Under the pieces are notes generated by a model. It worked only from the letters and a program-made list of their open reading frames with translations, was not told where the DNA came from and searched no databases. From JACDAE01 sp963717195 (lineage in GTDB: Bacteria; Chloroflexota; Ktedonobacteria; Ktedonobacterales; Ktedonobacteraceae): a stretch of 64,000 bases of DNA. A program made the translations under genes and the position numbers. The stretch spans positions 434,001-498,000 of the forward strand of contig CAVQVR010000021.1 of the NCBI GenBank assembly GCA_963717195.1, written 5' to 3'. Shown here piece by piece: positions 43,417 through 51,936 of the stretch. Each line of letters opens with the position of its first letter. The first letter of the stretch is position 1.

Positions 43417-44685
43417 CTAGGGCCAGCGCCGTAGCATCAACGCTGCATTTGCCCCTCCAATGCCACGAGCATTGAGGAGGCAATAATCAAGGCGTTCAAC
43501 AGGACGGGGAGTATGCGGCACGTAGTCCAGATCACATCCCTGTGCAGGCTCATCGAAATGGAGCGTGGCCGGAAGCGTATGCTGTTGCATCGCCAGGAGA
43601 GCAATAGCCATATCGATGGGCAGGGCGGCCCCAAAAAGGTTGCCAAAAGCGGATTTGGGTGTGGATACTGGTATGTGCGTTGCTGCATTACCCAGGGCCA
43701 GGTGAATAGCTCGCGTCTCAGAGGCGTCTTCGTCTGGCACAGATGAGCCAGCGGCGAAGAGGCAATCGATATCTTCTGCCTCAACACCAGCACGCTGCAT
43801 AGCACGAGCCATTGCAGTTGCATAGCGCTCACCATCAGGGGCTGGATGAACGAGGTCATATCCATCATTGGTCGAAGCCCAACCAGCCAGTTCCGCAAGA
43901 ATTGCAACATCGCGTTTTTGGGCATCTTCGGCGCGTTCAAGCACAAAGAATGCGGCTCCTTCAGCAGGAACAAGTCCGTCATGCTCCCGATCAAAAGGAC
44001 GATAAACTGATGTTGAGCCGCTCGAAGCGTGTTTTGACATGAGTCCTGATGTTTCGTAACAAAGAGCGGCATAAGGAGAAAATGGAGCTTCCGTTCCTCC
44101 CGCAATCATGATATCTGCTCGTCCACGTTGAAGGCAGTCAGCGGCATGCATAAGAGCAAATGCGCCGCTGGCACGATCACTGAGAAACGTACGCCCGACA
44201 CCTTTGATGCCAAATTGAATGGATGCATTACCCTGCACAGCAGCTGGAAACCAGGCAGTAGCCATATAAGGACTTACTTCACGCGGTCCATATTGCCATA
44301 GATTGCGCAATTCCCGTTCAGCAAATTCCCATCCTCCCAGGTTATTTCCAACGGTAATTCCTACGCGATTGCCACCCTGGGACTGCTGGCTCCATACAGG
44401 CTTCTGGTTATCCAACAGCAAGCGTGCCTGAAGCAAAGCTAAATGCATAGAGACCAATGCAAAGGTTGAAAAACGATCTATTTTCCGTGTAAGACGAGGG
44501 CTAAAGTAGGTGTTAGATTGAAAATCTGTCAATTGACCACCGACGCGGCATTGAATATGGGATGTATCAAAACCGCTGATTGGTTTCAGCCCCGTTTCCC
44601 CCGCCATAAGCTTTTCCCAGAGGATATTGGGACCAACTCCATAAGGAGAGATGATACCCATACCTGTAATAACAATCCTTGTCAT
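43417..44685 (-). CDS. Chain length factor (KS-beta) of a type II PKS
   Basis: A 422-residue ketosynthase homologue. The start at 44685 (MTRIVITGMG) is preferred; a GTG lies 6 nt upstream. All three catalytic residues are lost: at the Cys position it reads LSDRASGAFAL, at the first His position AAGSSVPDED replaces HGTxTPxND, and at the second KSAFGNLFGAA replaces a KSxxGH motif. This is the mark of a KS-beta partner that sets chain length rather than condensing itself. Most known KS-beta have Gln at the Cys place, while this has Arg. Confidence 0.82.
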   Translation of the reverse strand: MTRIVITGMGIISPYGVGPNILWEKLMAGETGLKPISGFDTSHIQCRVGGQLTDFQSNTYFSPRLTRKIDRFSTFALVSMHLALLQARLLLDNQKPVWSQQSQGGNRVGITVGNNLGGWEFAERELRNLWQYGPREVSPYMATAWFPAAVQGNASIQFGIKGVGRTFLSDRASGAFALMHAADCLQRGRADIMIAGGTEAPFSPYAALCYETSGLMSKHASSGSTSVYRPFDREHDGLVPAEGAAFFVLERAEDAQKRDVAILAELAGWASTNDGYDLVHPAPDGERYATAMARAMQRAGVEAEDIDCLFAAGSSVPDEDASETRAIHLALGNAATHIPVSTPKSAFGNLFGAALPIDMAIALLAMQQHTLPATLHFDEPAQGCDLDYVPHTPRPVERLDYCLLNARGIGGANAALMLRRWP

Positions 44686-44775
44686 CCTCACAATAACGGC
44701 CCATAGACCCCACGAGTGTCTACATGGGGAGAAAAAGCGCCGTATCCCCTTTCTGGTCCTCTCAGGAGAAAATAC

Positions 44776-46050
44776 CTATCTCTCCATTGCGTAAGCTTCC
44801 ATAATCATAGCTGCATGTAAACCAGAAAAGCCACTCGCCGTTGTGAGTAGCCGGTTGATATGATGCGAACGTCCCTGCAATGGAACATAATCCAGATCAC
44901 ATCGAGGATCAGGATCCTGAAGATTGATTGTTGGATGAACACGCTGCGCCTGCAAACTCATCGCACAAGCGACCACTTCTACAGCACTTGCCGCCGCAAG
45001 CGCATGGCCGACCATAGACTTGGTTGAGTTAACAGGGATAGCGTAGGCATGCTCACCAAGCGCTGTTTTGAGTGCCAGCGTCTCAAAATAATCGTTTTGT
45101 GGCGTCGATGTTCCGTGCGCGTTCACGAAATCAATGTCATGGGGAGCAAGACAGGCATTGTCTAAAGCACCTGTAATAGCCCGCGCAAGTTCGCGGCCTT
45201 CAGGAGACATATCGGTCATATGCATCGCATGTTCTGCAACATCATAGCCCATAATCTCCGCATAGATGGGCGCATGACGTGCAAATGCATGCTCCAGTTC
45301 TTCAAGCACAACTATTCCACAGCCTTCAGAGAGTACAAAACCATCGCGATCCTTGCTGAACGGACGAGACGCAGTGGATGCTTCAGTATGATGTGAAAGG
45401 CAATTGATAATATCAAATGCGGCGATAGTAATGGGAGTAATAGGAGCTTCTGATGCACCGGCCAACATGATATCATGGTCACCGTAAGCCACACTATCGT
45501 AGGCATAGCTGATGGCATCCAGGCCGGCAATGCAACCAGTTGATAACGTCACGCATTCTCCCTGGAAACCATACTGTGAGCCCAGAGCCAGTGCAGCTGA
45601 GTTTCCCATTGCAGCCGAGTAGAGATGAGGAGAGATTCCTTCTGAGTGGAAAGCCTCCTGACCCCAATTCGTTGCTTTTGTAAACTCCAGATCAAGCATC
45701 TGGGTTCCACAGATCGCAGTTGCAAGAGTCACGCCAGTTCGGGACGCATCCCAGGTGTTTTTGTCTAAGTACGCATCATGAAATGCCTGATGGGCTGCCT
45801 CAAAGGCAAATTGGATAAAGCGGTCTGCCGAATGATAAGCCGAAGGTACATGGTGCTTTTGTGGATCGAAGTCAGAGGCTTCACACACAACCTGGGCACC
45901 AAATTCTTGCTTTCCAAAGAGACTGCAACACGTGACATCATCAAGCGTCTTTGCCCCCGATACTCCCTGGAGCAAATTCTGCCAGAACGTATCTTTACCA
46001 ATACCAACAGGAGAGACTACTCCTAAACCTGTTATGACAACTCTGCGCAT
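44776..46050 (-). CDS. Ketosynthase alpha (KS-alpha) of a type II PKS
   Basis: A 424-residue enzyme with AAAGGA before the ATG. The active Cys is in STGCIAGLDA near residue 172, the first His in NAHGTSTPQND near 311, and the second His in KSMVGHALAAAS near 347. It begins with RRVVITGLGVVSPVGIG. It catalyses decarboxylative condensation of malonyl units on the ACP, as a heterodimer with the KS-beta encoded just downstream. It is the first gene of the operon KS-alpha, KS-beta, ACP, cyclase. Confidence 0.9.
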   Translation of the reverse strand: MRRVVITGLGVVSPVGIGKDTFWQNLLQGVSGAKTLDDVTCCSLFGKQEFGAQVVCEASDFDPQKHHVPSAYHSADRFIQFAFEAAHQAFHDAYLDKNTWDASRTGVTLATAICGTQMLDLEFTKATNWGQEAFHSEGISPHLYSAAMGNSAALALGSQYGFQGECVTLSTGCIAGLDAISYAYDSVAYGDHDIMLAGASEAPITPITIAAFDIINCLSHHTEASTASRPFSKDRDGFVLSEGCGIVVLEELEHAFARHAPIYAEIMGYDVAEHAMHMTDMSPEGRELARAITGALDNACLAPHDIDFVNAHGTSTPQNDYFETLALKTALGEHAYAIPVNSTKSMVGHALAAASAVEVVACAMSLQAQRVHPTINLQDPDPRCDLDYVPLQGRSHHINRLLTTASGFSGLHAAMIMEAYAMER

Positions 46051-46330
46051 CGTATCCTTTCCCCAGATATGCGACTAGTGTTGGGAACCATTTCATCTAC
46101 CGCATGCCTTATGCTCTACCGAAGTAGATCTGGCTGCTTTTTTTCACCCTATTCACGGCTAATTGTACCTGGAGGATTTCAGCTTTTTTCAGTAATAAGT
46201 TCTTCAATTTTGAAGAACTTCCTTTGCCTGTTATGTACTTGTCTAAAATATGGAGCCTTGCGCTTGACATCCCCCGGACTGGAACATACAGTAGAGATAG
46301 GTATGAAGTTGTCTATAGCGAGGAAATTTT

Positions 46331-46975
46331 ATGATCTGGCAACGCCTTTCCCATATCTGGCAGTCATGTATAGAAGAGGCCTGGACTGCCTATTGTCATG
46401 GCTCACTACCTCATGGTGCAGTGGTAACGGATGCGCAGGGAAATATAGTGGGCAAAGGTCGCAACCGCATTCGCGAACGAAACGCTGAAGGGCGCCAATT
46501 CGCGGCCAATCGCCTCGCACATGCGGAACTCAACGCGTTGCTTGCAATGGACTGGCACGCTGTAGATGTCTATGGATGCAAGCTCTATTCGATCATAGAG
46601 CCGTGCCCAATGTGTATCGGTGCAGTGCGTATGGCCCATATGCAGGAAGTTCATTATGCTGTTCACGATGGGGGTGCGGGTGCAGTCTCGCTGATTGATA
46701 AGACGCCTTTTCTTGAAAGTGGGCACATTCGGGTTATCGATCCGGAGGACGCTGAATTAGAAGTTTTGCTTATGGCATTGCAGGTAGAAGCGACATACAG
46801 CCAGGCGCATCCCAATCCTGACGCATGGATTAACCTGCTATCCAGAGATGTCCCTATTGGTGCCACGCTCGGGAAGCAGCTTTTCGCAGCACAATTGCTG
46901 CCCAGGTGGAAAGAAGAAGCGAAAGAGGCATCATTTGTGCTGGATCAGATGCACGAAGAGTTGCTCAAGCAGTGA
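46331..46975 (+). CDS. Nucleoside/tRNA deaminase-like protein
   Basis: A 214-residue protein with GAGGA before the ATG. The zinc motifs of the CMP/dCMP deaminase fold are HAELNALL near residue 67 and PCPMC near residue 92. The C-terminal 80 residues are an extra helical part not found in TadA. It probably deaminates a free nucleoside or base. It starts a two-gene unit with the next gene (10 nt gap). Confidence 0.82.
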   Translation: MIWQRLSHIWQSCIEEAWTAYCHGSLPHGAVVTDAQGNIVGKGRNRIRERNAEGRQFAANRLAHAELNALLAMDWHAVDVYGCKLYSIIEPCPMCIGAVRMAHMQEVHYAVHDGGAGAVSLIDKTPFLESGHIRVIDPEDAELEVLLMALQVEATYSQAHPNPDAWINLLSRDVPIGATLGKQLFAAQLLPRWKEEAKEASFVLDQMHEELLKQ

Positions 46976-46985
46976 AGGAGACGCA

Positions 46986-47894
46986 ATGGAACCAGTTACC
47001 TTGCTCACTTCGACGGGCAACCAACAGATAGATGATATTCTGCACGGGGCAATTGGCATCCTGCAAATCACCTTTCCTGAGCGCATCAGAGCGTATTATC
47101 TCCATGGCAGTTTTGTTGACAATACCGCCATTCCAACCAGTGACATCGATCTTTTTCTCGTGCCACATGGTAAGTTCAGTGCTGAAGAGCTGACGAAATT
47201 GCAGCGCATTATGTATTTTAGTGCGCTCTTCAGTCCTTTTATGGTTGAAATGATGGCACTCGATGAAGCGTCACTGCTCCAGAATGGGCATTTCAGGATC
47301 AAGTCAGCAAGCAAACTACTCTGGGGAGATGACATCCGTGAGAACATGCCTGAGCAGACACTTGAGCAATACTTACATACATATGCCTCTTTTCCATTTG
47401 TCTACAGCGCCAATATGCTACGTAACCAGGAAAGGGTAGTTTTTCCTCTATCTTATCCACAATCAGAGGGAGAATTTTACGGGTATGATCAGCAATTACT
47501 TCCGCCCAAAAACACACAACACCATAATATCAAAAAGCTCGTTACAGGCGTCTGCTGGGCAGCCACAGTACTTATTGCATGGCATGCGGGGAAGACCGTG
47601 AGTGGTAAAAGGGCCAGCATAGAGATGTATAGAGAATACATTCATGATGAATGGACGGAGTTTATTGAAGAAATGTACGAACTGGGCAACAGACAGTGGC
47701 ATTATCTTGTCCCTCTCGCACATGAAAAGCGCCGCCATTTACGGGAACTCTGTGCTCAAGTAGTGGTATTTGAGAATCACTACCTGAGCCACTATCAAGC
47801 GTACCTACAGGCAGAATTACAGCAAAGTGAAGAGAGAAAGCTTGCTGCCATGCGTCAGTTGGAAAATATTGGCTTCTCCAGGTCCTCATTCTGA
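46986..47894 (+). CDS. Nucleotidyltransferase-domain protein
   Basis: A 302-residue protein. The start at 46986 (MEPVTLLTS) follows GAAGGAGA. The Pol-beta fold signature is LHGSFVDNTAIPTSDIDLF near residue 45, which has the GS and the DxD. The rest, HDEWTEFIEEMYELGN and RQWHYLVP, is helical, as in aminoglycoside and similar nucleotidyltransferases. The substrate is not known. The gene is coupled to the deaminase gene. Confidence 0.8.
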   Translation: MEPVTLLTSTGNQQIDDILHGAIGILQITFPERIRAYYLHGSFVDNTAIPTSDIDLFLVPHGKFSAEELTKLQRIMYFSALFSPFMVEMMALDEASLLQNGHFRIKSASKLLWGDDIRENMPEQTLEQYLHTYASFPFVYSANMLRNQERVVFPLSYPQSEGEFYGYDQQLLPPKNTQHHNIKKLVTGVCWAATVLIAWHAGKTVSGKRASIEMYREYIHDEWTEFIEEMYELGNRQWHYLVPLAHEKRRHLRELCAQVVVFENHYLSHYQAYLQAELQQSEERKLAAMRQLENIGFSRSSF

Positions 47895-47907
47895 ATAGGG
47901 AAATGGT

Positions 47908-48423
47908 TTATATAAGAGGAGAATATGGGACAAGATAGTATCCATCTTTTCTTGGACGGATCGTTATCCCTAACTCCTCCAATTTCTGACGAGAACTGAA
48001 AAGCGCATTGTATACCCCTCGCATCTCTTTGCGCAGCGTACCTCTCTCCTTCGCCTCAGAAAGGTGCTTCTGATACTCCTGTACCAACGTATTCCACCTG
48101 ACAGTGGTACTGGTATCGGGAGATAAAAAAAATCGAAGCAAGACTTCGTAAGTACAATGGTAACTTGCTAGCAATACTTCCTGGGGGCAACAAGATGGAA
48201 AAGCGAGCAAAGGAAGCAATACTCGCATCTGTGTTTCATTGAGAATCCGTTGAGCGATCACCTGCCCCACAGGTTGATTCTCCCTCGCTAAAAGCGATAT
48301 AACCGACATAGAAATATTCACAAGTAGCTGCCGGCCAGGAAGAAGGCTTCCTAAATCAAATATACAAAATGTATCAATCTTATTATCTATTTCGTTCAAC
48401 TGAAGACTAGAAATCTGTTTCAT
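47908..48423 (-). CDS. Hypothetical protein with winged-helix-like end
   Basis: A 171-residue protein with GAGGAAG before the ATG. Its carboxyl part, LRKEMRGVYNALFSSRQKLE then ELGITIRPRKDGYYLVP, has the helix-turn-strand pattern of a trans_reg_C-like winged helix, with the final beta hairpin. The N-part is hydrophobic-helical. It is convergent with the nucleotidyltransferase gene (13-nt gap). A regulator is possible. Confidence 0.6.
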   Translation of the reverse strand: MKQISSLQLNEIDNKIDTFCIFDLGSLLPGRQLLVNISMSVISLLARENQPVGQVIAQRILNETQMRVLLPLLAFPSCCPQEVLLASYHCTYEVLLRFFLSPDTSTTVRWNTLVQEYQKHLSEAKERGTLRKEMRGVYNALFSSRQKLEELGITIRPRKDGYYLVPYSPLI

Positions 48424-48598
48424 ACGTTCTGCTTCCTCATTGGGAGACGTTATATACTGTTTTTATTGTACAGGAAATTATGTCTGCTTGCAACTAGATA
48501 GGGAAATAATGTTTATAGAACATTTGTAGCAAGGCATTCTTTATGATTTTTTAATGTTTCAAGGGCGCGATGATAGCACATATGGGGAATAACTATAA

Positions 48599-48642
48599 GA
48601 AAACAATAGAGGCTCTGAACATTCAGGACCTCTATTGTTTTC
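48599..48642 (-). terminator. Terminator of the GH51-like gene
   Basis: A perfect 14-bp stem, GAAAACAATAGAGG and its complement, with a 16-nt loop lies 12 nt after the stop of the glycosidase gene on the minus strand. Confidence 0.75.
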
Positions 48643-48654
48643 AAAGATGAGTGC

Positions 48655-50637
48655 CTAAACAACGCTGCAGGATGCTCCGTTCAGGCTAAAGGCTGTTGGG
48701 GAGGGATTGCTCCCACTCCAGGAACCATTGAAACCAGGGTTGACCGAAGAACCTGCTGGAAGCGAGGCGCTGTAGCTGGCGTTCGTGACGGTTACGTTTG
48801 CTCCTTGTTGTGAGAAGATTGCGCTCCAACCTTGCGTGACCTGTTGATTAGCAGGGAAGGTGAAGGTCAGGTTCCAGCCGTTGAGAGCAGTTGTACCTGT
48901 GTTGGTGATAGTCAGGCTGCCAGTGAAGCCTCCTGACCACTGGTTCACGCTATAGTGCACCTTGCAGATACCAGATGTAGTCGGCGTTGTACTGGGGGTC
49001 GGTGTAGTACCGGGTGTCGCCGTTGGTGGTACAGGGGTCGGCGTTGGTGCCGAACTTCCAGGTTGTAGTACAACTGTCGTGAGTGAATACGGCGCGATCT
49101 GCTGTGTCACGGGTGACGTCAGGCCAGTCGCCTGTGTGGTAGTGATCGCGCTACTATTCTCGCCATACGTGTAGACGGTCGCATTAGTAGCGGGAGTATA
49201 GCCATTAAGCGCAAACGAGACATTGTAGGAATTGTTTGGATCTTTGTTGACCAACAACACCGCCAGATCACCGTTGGCCTGTTTCACTGCATGCACTGAT
49301 ACTAGAGTCTGGTTGGACGAGGATGAGACCATCGTATCCCCTGCAGTGCCCAGTTTACTCAGTACCTGCAGACCATAGTATGATGGGAGGGGCGTATCGA
49401 GCGATGGTTCACAGATACTTGCATTTGTAGTGGTACAGCGGCCAGTGGAGAACAGGCCATAGCTACCATACTGGGCATTGCCATAAAGCGAGGAACTGTC
49501 ATTCGTGCCAGCCAGCGGACTATCATGTATGTCCCACCAGTCTACATTTGTTACTCCATTCTCCAACCAGTTCATGTAGTTGTCGGCCAGAAACAACGCA
49601 TTGACCACGCTCACCGACTGCTTGCCAGGATTGAAGGAGACCGAGTTGGTTTCCGTGACTAAAATCTGCACCGAGCTAGCATGCGAACCACAATACTGAT
49701 TGAGCTCGGAACGCAGGGTTGAGACCATGCTTGCGATCTGATTAGTAGATGACAATAGGCCAGAATCCGATTCGCTACCTGGATTCTGTGGATACCAGTG
49801 AGCGATAACGAAGTCGATTGAAGAGCAGGCTGTTGACAACACTGTTGTATTCCAGGGTTGCGGAGAAGAGGTGCTGGTCTGGCCATCGGGCCAGTTGCCC
49901 GGTGTAGTGAGTACAGCCCCCACCTTAATGCTTGAATCAACAGTTTTCATGGCTTTACTATAAGCAACAACAGCAGTAGCATAGGTTGAAGGACCCTTGG
50001 CATGGGTGTCATATTCCCATGGTGATGTATTATAGGTTCCGTTGCCGTAGATCTCGTTGCCGACCTCCCAATACTTGATGCCATAATTGTGGCCTGTATT
50101 GCTCCCTCCGGAATAGGTTGGTACGGGGCCATTATAGCCAGAGCCGCCTTTGTTAGCGTACTGCACCCAGCCAGCAGCTTCTTGTGGTGTGCCAGAGCCA
50201 TAGTTAACTGTGATTATCGGCTGAGCACCCAGAGGCAGTATGTCGGTGTTCATGAACGCATCAAACGTATTAGCGGGATTGGCGTAGCTCTGACCCGCCA
50301 CAGTCGTATTCGACTGCCAATGATATACATCTGAAGTGGAACCACCCGGATAGCGTATAGTCCTGATATCCGTACTCTTGAGCGCTGTAGTGGGTGCGCT
50401 ATCAAGCATATCTGAATCCCAGACCGAATCATTGGTACCTTGACTGATATTGGTCAGAGCACCCAGAGACTGACCCGCATTGACTGTGACCTGGGCACTG
50501 GTAGCAGCAGGTGCAGCTAATACATGCAATGGACCCGTTACTATTGCTGCCCCGAGAAGTAGCATCATAGATACAATGGCAAAGCTCCACGCTCGCCATT
50601 TTTTGAACCAGTTCGTACTGGCTATCAACTTCATCAT
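48655..50637 (-). CDS. Secreted GH51-like glycosidase with CBM2
   Basis: A 660-residue protein with GGAG before the ATG. A signal peptide (FAIVSMMLLLGAAIV) ends near VLAA-PAAT. The catalytic part (about residues 45-520) carries YWEVGNEIYG near residue 186, with the acid/base Glu, and ILVTETNSV near 325, with the nucleophile Glu, as in clan GH-A arabinofuranosidase-like enzymes. A Pro/Thr linker (PTPTPVPPTATPG) leads to a C-terminal CBM2 (VNQWSGGFTGSLTITNTG, GWNLTFTF) that binds cellulose or xylan. It is a plant-polymer degrading enzyme. Confidence 0.83.
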   Translation of the reverse strand: MMKLIASTNWFKKWRAWSFAIVSMMLLLGAAIVTGPLHVLAAPAATSAQVTVNAGQSLGALTNISQGTNDSVWDSDMLDSAPTTALKSTDIRTIRYPGGSTSDVYHWQSNTTVAGQSYANPANTFDAFMNTDILPLGAQPIITVNYGSGTPQEAAGWVQYANKGGSGYNGPVPTYSGGSNTGHNYGIKYWEVGNEIYGNGTYNTSPWEYDTHAKGPSTYATAVVAYSKAMKTVDSSIKVGAVLTTPGNWPDGQTSTSSPQPWNTTVLSTACSSIDFVIAHWYPQNPGSESDSGLLSSTNQIASMVSTLRSELNQYCGSHASSVQILVTETNSVSFNPGKQSVSVVNALFLADNYMNWLENGVTNVDWWDIHDSPLAGTNDSSSLYGNAQYGSYGLFSTGRCTTTNASICEPSLDTPLPSYYGLQVLSKLGTAGDTMVSSSSNQTLVSVHAVKQANGDLAVLLVNKDPNNSYNVSFALNGYTPATNATVYTYGENSSAITTTQATGLTSPVTQQIAPYSLTTVVLQPGSSAPTPTPVPPTATPGTTPTPSTTPTTSGICKVHYSVNQWSGGFTGSLTITNTGTTALNGWNLTFTFPANQQVTQGWSAIFSQQGANVTVTNASYSASLPAGSSVNPGFNGSWSGSNPSPTAFSLNGASCSVV

Positions 50638-51130
50638 AGAAAAGTACTCCTTTACTCCGTTAAAACTAGCTCTGTTTCAGGTAAGATAGTAGAGCTGCTT
50701 TGCTCGAAACTTTCCTCGGAACCTCCCTTCAATCTCTCAATGCCTGGTTGACGGAAGCATGAGCGAAGAAGTCATTAATGGTTAGAGTCGATCAATAATT
50801 GTCACATACACGAGCATTGTTCCAGATATGCCAACAAGACATGTTGTCTTCTTAACAACATGTCGAGTGGAATGGCCTTTTCTGCTTGACCACATACATA
50901 TTTCTGCGTAAATTCTATATATTCAAAGCAAGTGTATTAATCTATAAGGAGAGTAAAGAGGTGAATCCCATATTATTATCTATTGTTAACAGAGTACCTG
51001 AAGCGGAAGTGGTTGTCAAGTATAAATTTATTCAGTAATTAATCAGTTTTTTATCAGAGGAATTTAGTGAAGAATAAATCTCAATAGAAGAAAGAGTATT
51101 CACATAGACTAACGAGAGGATTGAAATGGA
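50638..51130. other. AT-rich upstream region of the glycosidase
   Basis: About 490 nt without a gene. It presumably carries the glycosidase promoter. A TTGTCAAGTATAAATTTAT stretch near 51013 and a TCTATATATTC near 50915 are AT-rich but no promoter can be fixed. Confidence 0.45.
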
Positions 51131-51191
51131 TGAGCCAGAGGTGTCCGGAAAGGTTGGAGACGCTCCAACCTTTCCGGACACCTCTGGCTCA
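51131..51191. terminator. 29-bp perfect hairpin near SUI1
   Basis: Two 29-nt arms starting TGAGCCAGAGGTGTCC are perfectly complementary around a 3-nt ACG loop. It lies 55 nt past the stop of the SUI1 gene on the minus strand and could end its transcript, though it lacks a U-run and looks more like a REP element. Confidence 0.6.
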
Positions 51192-51245
51192 AATGTCGCA
51201 TCAGTGCCTCACCCAGGCGAGGAAATAACATGTCAAAGCGGCAAA

Positions 51246-51605
51246 TTAGCCGCCAGAACGTTTCACTTTGTAACCCATTGCGGCCAGTTTATCCATGATG
51301 ATATCACAATGGTCGCCCTGAATTTCGATGTTGCCATCTTTGACAGTGCCGCCTGTGCCACAAAATTTTTTGAGTTGTTGGGCAAGGGTGATCAGTTCGT
51401 CCTGGTACGCCTGTACCCCGGTGATGACGGTCACCGTTTTGCCGCCGCGCTTCTTACGATCGCGCATCACACGCACAATATCATCACTTTTCTTCGTCGT
51501 ACTTCCGGCTGGATGATCGCACAGACATTTTTTATATGGCTGTCCACATTCGGGACAGGTGGTTACGCGTCCACTATCGGTAGAATAAACGATATGATCG
51601 GACAT
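51246..51605 (-). CDS. SUI1/YciH-family translation factor
   Basis: A 119-residue protein with GAAGGGAG before the ATG. A CPECGQPYKKCLC zinc-type N-part precedes the SUI1 fold: RDRKKRGGKTVTVITG, LAQQLKKFCGTGGTVKDG and IEIQGDHCDIIMDKL. This matches bacterial YciH and eukaryotic eIF1, which help start-site fidelity. Confidence 0.92.
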   Translation of the reverse strand: MSDHIVYSTDSGRVTTCPECGQPYKKCLCDHPAGSTTKKSDDIVRVMRDRKKRGGKTVTVITGVQAYQDELITLAQQLKKFCGTGGTVKDGNIEIQGDHCDIIMDKLAAMGYKVKRSGG

Positions 51606-51936
51606 AAGACGCTCCCTTCATCGGATCACCACATGTGCATCTCTCTGTATGCACACGCGAAGCCGTTGGCATATAGTAAGACAATGAGAAAATTGTATCA
51701 TATAAAGGTTGGCAATGACTGCTACTGGTACATATGATGGAAGAAGCGAAAGCCTTTGGACAATAAAACGCAGACGAACAGGGTACATATTATTGCTGTG
51801 TAATAGATTACAAAAGTGAAAGTGGAGACCATCAAAGTCTCCTCAATTGTATCTATCTAGCTGCCTGGTTGCGTAATACAAACATATGAATAAATGAAAA
51901 TGCAGTGCTCTTTCTTATTAAAAGGACTCTACCACA
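51606..51936. other. Divergent intergenic region
   Basis: About 330 nt between SUI1 and the kinase gene. No gene was supported. The right end has the AAAAGGA ribosome site of the kinase gene. Confidence 0.5.
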
